DNA of 64,000 bases from Mesonia sp. (lineage in GTDB: Bacteria > Bacteroidota > Bacteroidia > Flavobacteriales > Flavobacteriaceae), in NCBI GenBank assembly GCA_012964435.1, contig DTTX01000057.1, positions 62,001 through 126,000 of the forward strand, written 5' to 3'. The notes under the pieces were generated by a model. That model did not search any database and was not told the DNA's origin. It saw only the letters and a program-made list of their open reading frames with translations. Below are positions 59,693-64,000 of this stretch, in pieces; positions within the stretch are counted from its first letter, which is position 1; every line of letters starts with the position of its first letter. A program made the position numbers and the translations under genes.

Positions 59693-59727
59693 TAATCCTT
59701 CAAGGCCTTTGTGACCTTGAAGGATTT
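59693..59727. terminator. Hairpin after egtD
   Basis: 12-bp stem AATCCTTCAAGG / CCTTGAAGGATT, loop 9 nt. The following T content is modest, so it may be a weak terminator or an RNA-stability element. Confidence 0.55.
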
Positions 59728-59770
59728 ATACTTTTCAAATATTTTTCATTATTGAATTATAATATTTTCG

Positions 59771-59796
59771 TCATGCTGAGCTTGACTCAGCATCCC
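59771..59796. repeat. Dispersed palindrome, type 2 (CTGAG version)
   Basis: TCATGCTGAG-CTTGA-CTCAGCATCC, a perfect 8-bp inverted repeat with the same core as copies at 183, 3371 and 10072. It lies between convergent egtD and the PLP-enzyme gene. Confidence 0.75.
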
Positions 59797-59842
59797 ATCA
59801 AGCTGAATCAAAATTATTTATCAGTCTAGATCCATCTTAATT

Positions 59843-60928
59843 TCAACCTCTAAAATTCTTTATTAAATCAAGTAATTGCTCCAGATCTTGTTCAGTGTTA
59901 TAATAATGAAAGCTTACGCGAATACCATCGCCACGTTGTGAGCAAACCACTCCTCTATTATTTAAAAAATTAAATAATTCAGTATTTCCTTTAATATTGA
60001 AAAGTGAAGAATGCTCTTTTCGTTGAACAACATTTTCTTCTAATAAATGAAGTTTTTCAAATTCAGCTTTTGCTAAGGTTTTTAGATTTTTTACTTTTTT
60101 TTCAATTTCTTCAACACCTATTTTTTCCTGTAATTGTAAAGCCGCTTTTATACTTCCGATATTGGAGGTATCTAAATGTCCCGGTTCAAACTTACCGATG
60201 AGTGTATTTCCTTCTTGCTTGTATTTTCCGATATTCGTACCAAAACCAACTGCTTTCGGGTAAACTCGTTCTGCAACTTCTTCTTTAAACAAGAAAAAAG
60301 CATTCCCGAAACCAGCATTCAGCCATTTATAAGCACTAGCTCCCAAAACGTCTAGACCAGATTCCTGAAAGTTAAAAACTTCGGTTCCGCAAAACTGAGT
60401 TCCGTCGCCAACAATTAATAAATTAGGATTTTCTTTTTTCAGCTGTTTGAGAAAATTTAGATCAATTTTGATTCCGCTTACATATTGCACAATGCTAAAC
60501 ACAAATACATCGGGTTGATGTTCTTTTACCGCTGCGCTCACATTCATTTCTAAATTCTCATCAATTTCAGCATAACAAACTTCAAAATCTCGCGCTTCTA
60601 CCGGCAAATTGATAGAAGGATAATCACCTTCTAATAACAAGACTTTAGCTGTTGCCGGCAAGCCCTCTAAAAAGGCATTAAATCCAAATGAAAAACTTGG
60701 CATCAAAGCTACTTTATTGGCTTCAGCTTTATAAAATTGCGCTAAGGCTTCACGAACTTCTGCATATAAATTAGATTTTTTATCTCTAAATATACTGGCT
60801 TGCGTAAGCATATCTAGATTTTGATCTTGGCGGTAATCAAAAACAGTTTCAGAAAGTAAACCGGTGGCGGCAGTGTTTAAATAAGTATATTGTCCGATCA
60901 TTGGGAACTCATTTCTTAAATTCTTCAT
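59843..60928 (-). CDS. Class-V aminotransferase-fold PLP enzyme (cysteine desulfurase/C-S lyase-like)
   Basis: 361 aa from MKNLRNEFPMIGQYTYLNTA; an upstream ATG is non-conserved. LNTAATGLLS, GDGTQFCG (PLP Asp) and GASAYKWLNAGFGNAFFLF with PLP Lys201. It resembles the kynureninase/NifS-like group and could act as the EgtE C-S lyase that finishes ergothioneine, since it lies directly opposite egtB/egtD. That assignment rests on context only. Confidence 0.72.
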   Translation of the reverse strand: MKNLRNEFPMIGQYTYLNTAATGLLSETVFDYRQDQNLDMLTQASIFRDKKSNLYAEVREALAQFYKAEANKVALMPSFSFGFNAFLEGLPATAKVLLLEGDYPSINLPVEARDFEVCYAEIDENLEMNVSAAVKEHQPDVFVFSIVQYVSGIKIDLNFLKQLKKENPNLLIVGDGTQFCGTEVFNFQESGLDVLGASAYKWLNAGFGNAFFLFKEEVAERVYPKAVGFGTNIGKYKQEGNTLIGKFEPGHLDTSNIGSIKAALQLQEKIGVEEIEKKVKNLKTLAKAEFEKLHLLEENVVQRKEHSSLFNIKGNTELFNFLNNRGVVCSQRGDGIRVSFHYYNTEQDLEQLLDLIKNFRG

Positions 60929-60988
60929 AAGCTGAAAAAAATTTTGGCTAAAAATCTTTAATTTGGCGTACAACTAAGTTACAATAAT

Positions 60989-61399
60989 ATGGCTTCAGCA
61001 GAAAGAAAATCGGGCAAAATAGATATCGAACAACGCGAACTTTTTGAGAATGCACAGCGTAGAATAAAGCAGAAAAAACGCTTAACCACTCATTTTGTAA
61101 TTTTTATTGCAGGTTCAATTTTATTTATCATTCTAAATGTAGTGCTCGACTTTGGTAAAGAGTTTAAACTTTTTAATACACCGTGGTTTGTTTGGGCTAT
61201 TTTACTATGGTTCTTTTTCTTTCTAATTCACGCGATCAATGTATTTTTCGTAAATAAACTAATGGGAAAAGAATGGGAAAATAAACAAATGGAACGCTTA
61301 GTTGAAAAACAAAAAAAGAAAATTGCTGAATTACAACAGCGTGTAGAAAAAGAACATCCGCTACCCAATTCTAACAAAAACACCTCACTAAACGCGTAA
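60989..61399 (+). CDS. 2TM-domain protein
   Basis: 136 aa. Two membrane helices (about 33-55 and 67-90) in the pattern HFVIFIAGSILFIILNVV ... WFVWAILLWFFFFLIHAINVF, flanked by a basic N-terminus and a Lys/Gln-rich coiled coil (about 98-128). This is the small 2TM family often seen in flavobacteria, sometimes fused to regulators. It starts 2 nt before folA and so is coupled to it. Confidence 0.8.
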   Translation: MASAERKSGKIDIEQRELFENAQRRIKQKKRLTTHFVIFIAGSILFIILNVVLDFGKEFKLFNTPWFVWAILLWFFFFLIHAINVFFVNKLMGKEWENKQMERLVEKQKKKIAELQQRVEKEHPLPNSNKNTSLNA

Positions 61400-61401
61400 T
61401 T

Positions 61402-61887
61402 ATGCTTACAATTATTGCTGCTGCGGCAGAAAATAACGCACTTGGCAAAGACAATGATCTGGTTTGGCATCTGCCTGATGATTTTAAACGTTTTAAAAAA
61501 TTAACGACCGGTCATCATATTATTATGGGAAGAAAAACTTTTGAGTCTTTCCCAAAACCTTTACCTAACCGAACGCACGTGGTAATTACACATCAGCAAG
61601 ATTATGACGATCAAAATTGTATTGTTACTCATAATTTAAAAGATGCGTTGGCTTTTGCTCGTGAAGATGAGCAACCTTTTATTATTGGCGGGGGAGAAAT
61701 TTACAAACTTAGTTTACCTTATGCCGATAAAATTGAACTTACGCGCGTTCACGGCGAGTTTGAAGCAGATGCTTATTTCCCGGAATTAGACCTGAACGAT
61801 TGGAAATTGGTGAACGAAGAATTTCACGATAAAGATGAAAAGCACAAATACGCTTTTACTTACCTTACCTACGAACGCAAAAAATAA
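61402..61887 (+). CDS. folA: Dihydrofolate reductase FolA
   Basis: 161 aa. IIAAAAENNALGKDNDLVWHLPDDFKRFKKLT, HHIIMGRKTFESFPKPLPNRTHVVIT and FIIGGGEIYKLSLPYADKIELT are the DHFR signatures, including the active-site Asp in PDDF. It regenerates THF after ThyA. The frame of the following fructosamine kinase begins within a few nt of its stop. Confidence 0.95.
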   Translation: MLTIIAAAAENNALGKDNDLVWHLPDDFKRFKKLTTGHHIIMGRKTFESFPKPLPNRTHVVITHQQDYDDQNCIVTHNLKDALAFAREDEQPFIIGGGEIYKLSLPYADKIELTRVHGEFEADAYFPELDLNDWKLVNEEFHDKDEKHKYAFTYLTYERKK

Positions 61888-61892
61888 AATTT

Positions 61893-62744
61893 ATTTTACC
61901 GGAAGTACTTCATCAAATTGCAGAAAAAGAAGGTTTTCAGCTTCAAAATGCTTCAACATTATCTGGCGGAGATATTAACGAAACGTATCTTTTAACAACT
62001 CCAGAAAATAAATTGGTCATTAAATTAAATAAAGCCGATCATTTCCCTGAGATGTTCAAAAAAGAAGCTCTAGGATTAAAAAAGTTGAGCGCTGCGAATG
62101 CTTTACGAATCCCTAAAGTTTTTGGTTACGGTGCTATTCAAAATGAAACTTATTTACTTTTAGAATATTTACCTACTGCATCTAAAAAAGAAAATTTTTG
62201 GCTGAATTTTGCTGAAGGTTTAGCGAAACAACATCAAGTTTCTCAATCCACTTTTGGTTTAAAAGAAGACAATTATATCGGAAGTTTACCACAATATAAT
62301 ATTTGTAAAATTACGAATGCTGCTGAATTTTATATTGAAAAAAGATTGGAACCTCAATTTCAATTAGCTGCAAAAAACGGATTCAGTTTTCAAAATTTAA
62401 ATCGATTTTATCAAAATATTGCTGAATTGATCCCAAAAGAACAACCAAGTTTAATTCACGGCGATCTTTGGAATGGCAATTATTTAGTCGATGAATTTGG
62501 CAATCCCGCTTTGATCGATCCGGCCACTTGTTTTGCACCACGAGAAATGGATTTGGCGATGATGCATTTATTTGGTGGTTTCCCTGCGGAAGTTTTTCAG
62601 AATTATGAAGAAATTTTTCCGTTAGAAAATCAATGGAAAAAGCGCATTCCGCTTTGGCAACTTTACTACCTTTTAGTTCATTTAAACTTGTTTGGTCGTG
62701 GTTATTTAGCTTCCGTAGAAAATATTCTGAGAAAATTCAGCTAA
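61893..62744 (+). CDS. Fructosamine kinase family protein with non-standard start
   Basis: About 283 aa. Conserved APH-fold motifs are SGGDINETYLL (Gly-loop), VIKLNKADHFPEMFKKEALGLKKL, LIHGDLWNGNYLVDEFGNPALIDPAT (catalytic Asp and metal site) and MDLAMMHLFGGFP. The GGDIN motif lies upstream of the first TTG (62013), so the protein must begin earlier. Yet no ATG, GTG or TTG exists in frame back to the stop at 61836. ATT at 61893 or ATA at 61884 is the most likely initiator. The alternative is a sequence error. It phosphorylates glycated amines for protein or metabolite repair. Confidence 0.75.
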   Translation: MLPEVLHQIAEKEGFQLQNASTLSGGDINETYLLTTPENKLVIKLNKADHFPEMFKKEALGLKKLSAANALRIPKVFGYGAIQNETYLLLEYLPTASKKENFWLNFAEGLAKQHQVSQSTFGLKEDNYIGSLPQYNICKITNAAEFYIEKRLEPQFQLAAKNGFSFQNLNRFYQNIAELIPKEQPSLIHGDLWNGNYLVDEFGNPALIDPATCFAPREMDLAMMHLFGGFPAEVFQNYEEIFPLENQWKKRIPLWQLYYLLVHLNLFGRGYLASVENILRKFS

Positions 62745-62839
62745 CTCATTTTCACACTTATTAACAGCATTCGCTCGATTTTTAATAGTTTATTGACTCG
62801 TGTTCAACTGAATAACTCTTAATTTTAAAAGAAAAAATT

Positions 62840-63340
62840 ATGAGTACCCAAAACAAGTATAACGAAGAAGCAAAGAAAAAGATTAAAGAACTAACCGAAG
62901 AGATCGAAACCTCGATGATGGTGACGGCTCTAGGCGAAAGTCCGCTACAGGCTGTACCAATGACGCAGAAAAAAATCGATATGCACGGTGATATTTGGTT
63001 TTTAAGTCCTGGTGATAGCGACCACAATAAAAACATTATGAAAAACAAAGAAGTGCAATTACTTTATAGTGAGCCTTCGTCTAAAAAGTTTTTAAGTGTT
63101 TTTGGTGAAGCTGAAATTGTGGTAGAACAATCTATTCTAGAAGAATTATATTCATCGGTTTCCGATAATTGGTTTAATGGCACTAATGATCCTAATTTAA
63201 CTGCTTTAAAATTCACTCCTAAAGAGGCTTATTATTGGGATACGAAAACCAATAAATTAGTCAGCTTATTTAAAATGACTGTTGGCGCCATTACCGGAAA
63301 TAAAGAAGATGTAGGAGAAAAAGGTAAACTAACCGTATAA
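62840..63340 (+). CDS. Pyridoxamine-5-phosphate-oxidase-like general stress protein
   Basis: 166 aa. FMN-binding split-barrel fold: SMMVTALGESPLQAVPMTQKKIDMHGDIWFLSPGDSDHNKNIMKNKEVQLLYSEPSSKKFLSVFGEAEI. The family is called general stress protein 26-like; it binds flavin and its substrate is unknown. It has its own strong terminator. Confidence 0.83.
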   Translation: MSTQNKYNEEAKKKIKELTEEIETSMMVTALGESPLQAVPMTQKKIDMHGDIWFLSPGDSDHNKNIMKNKEVQLLYSEPSSKKFLSVFGEAEIVVEQSILEELYSSVSDNWFNGTNDPNLTALKFTPKEAYYWDTKTNKLVSLFKMTVGAITGNKEDVGEKGKLTV

Positions 63341-63358
63341 AAGATCCTGTTTATTGCC

Positions 63359-63402
63359 TAAAAGACCTAATAGTGAAGATGTTTCCTATTAGGTCTTTTT
63401 TA
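63359..63402 (+). terminator. Terminator after the stress protein gene
   Basis: 13-bp stem AAAGACCTAATAG / CTATTAGGTCTTT followed by T residues, 34 nt before fabD. Confidence 0.92.
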
Positions 63403-63435
63403 TAGTACATTTGCCCAAAGAAAATTAAAAAGATT

Positions 63436-64000
63436 ATGAAAGCATACGTTTTTCCCGGACAAGGAGCTCAATTTACCGGAATGGGATTAAGTTTATATGA
63501 GAACTTTCCGGAAGCCCAAAAAATGTTCGAAAAAGCCAATCAGGTTTTAGGATTCAACATTACCGATATTATGTTTGAAGGTACTGCTGAACAATTAAAA
63601 CAAACCAATGTTACACAACCGGCTGTATTTTTACATTCTGTGATTTTAAATCACGTATTAGGTGAAGATGCCAAGCCAGAAATGGTTGCAGGACATTCTT
63701 TAGGTGAATTTTCTGCCTTAGTAGCCAATAAAACTTTAGAATTCGAAGACGCTTTAAGATTAGTTTCTAAACGTGCAGAAGCAATGCAAAAGGCTTGTGA
63801 ATTACAACCCTCGACGATGGCTGCTGTTTTAGGTTTAGAAGATGAATTAGTTGAAGCAGTTTGTGCAGAAATTGACGGTGTTGTTGTAGCTGCAAATTAC
63901 AACTGCCCGGGACAATTGGTGATTTCTGGTGAAGTAAAATCAATTGAAGCTGCTTGTGAAGCATTGAAAGAAAAAGGTGCAAGAAGAGCATTAGTATTAC
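63436..64000 (+). CDS. fabD: Malonyl-CoA:ACP transacylase FabD, N-terminal part
   Basis: 188 codons are visible before the window ends. MKAYVFPGQGAQFTGMG at the start, NVTQPAVFLHSVIL and the nucleophile elbow VAGHSLGEFSALVA are diagnostic of FabD. It loads malonyl groups onto ACP for fatty-acid synthesis. The upstream terminator indicates its own promoter in the short gap. Confidence 0.95.
   Translation, partial: MKAYVFPGQGAQFTGMGLSLYENFPEAQKMFEKANQVLGFNITDIMFEGTAEQLKQTNVTQPAVFLHSVILNHVLGEDAKPEMVAGHSLGEFSALVANKTLEFEDALRLVSKRAEAMQKACELQPSTMAAVLGLEDELVEAVCAEIDGVVVAANYNCPGQLVISGEVKSIEAACEALKEKGARRALVL

Overview
The window is a chromosomal segment of a low-GC member of the Bacteroidota, almost certainly a marine-type Flavobacteriaceae. 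The evidence is gldA (gliding ABC ATPase), proteins with C-terminal type IX secretion (T9SS) sorting domains, SprB-like repeats, DUF5686, a split methionine synthase, a PdhB with its own gene, and promoters that fit the flavobacterial pattern TTTG / 17-23 nt / TAnnTTTG. I cannot name the genus. There are no rRNA or tRNA genes, prophage, IS elements or CRISPR arrays. Most of it is core metabolism.

Layout. 1-3267 (minus): aromatic amino-acid operon pheA / aminotransferase / tyrA / DAHP synthase (cut by the window edge), preceded by an unannotated leader peptide rich in Phe/Tyr/Trp and a terminator. 3477-8996: gldA, a T9SS-exported BspA-like leucine-repeat protein, a GIN-domain lipoprotein and a PagL-like lipid A deacylase. 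9019-21114: methionine/SAM block. metF and the two metH pieces lie behind a SAM-I riboswitch. The homocysteine-synthesis operon (metY, metX, homoserine dehydrogenase, metZ, osmC) lies behind two tandem Met-rich leader peptides, each followed by a terminator. metK lies behind a SAM-II riboswitch. 21223-29941: AhpD-like protein, a histidine-kinase-like protein without an ATPase domain plus a receiver, a lipoprotein, MarC, NDH-2, an orphan and Tex. 30118-35853: a 1911-residue secreted adhesin-like protein with 243-bp tandem repeats. 35984-44542: acyl-CoA dehydrogenase, 2-hydroxyacid dehydrogenase, SLC13 permease, small membrane proteins, deoxynucleoside kinase, fatty-acid hydroxylase, APP1 phosphatase and pyrophosphatase. 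44621-52517: DUF5686 protein, pdhB, etfBA, bifunctional nuclease and nucleoside transporter. 52580-55754: envelope cluster (beta-barrel, YceI-like, porin, YceI) with a Crp/Fnr-type palindrome at about -41.5. 56029-64000: thyA, TonB-like protein, ergothioneine genes egtB/egtD with a convergent class-V PLP enzyme, folA, a fructosamine kinase lacking a normal start codon, a general stress protein and the 5' part of fabD.

The strongest discovery is regulatory. Three short leader peptides, one aromatic-rich and two Met-rich, sit just upstream of intrinsic terminators. In two of the three, a 6-nt segment after the regulatory codons is complementary to the 5' arm of the terminator. This is the classical attenuation layout, where a stalled ribosome would free the segment to block the terminator. 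Within 10 kb the cell therefore appears to sense methionine/SAM in three different ways, one per branch of the pathway. Two families of dispersed palindromic repeats also punctuate the intergenic regions.
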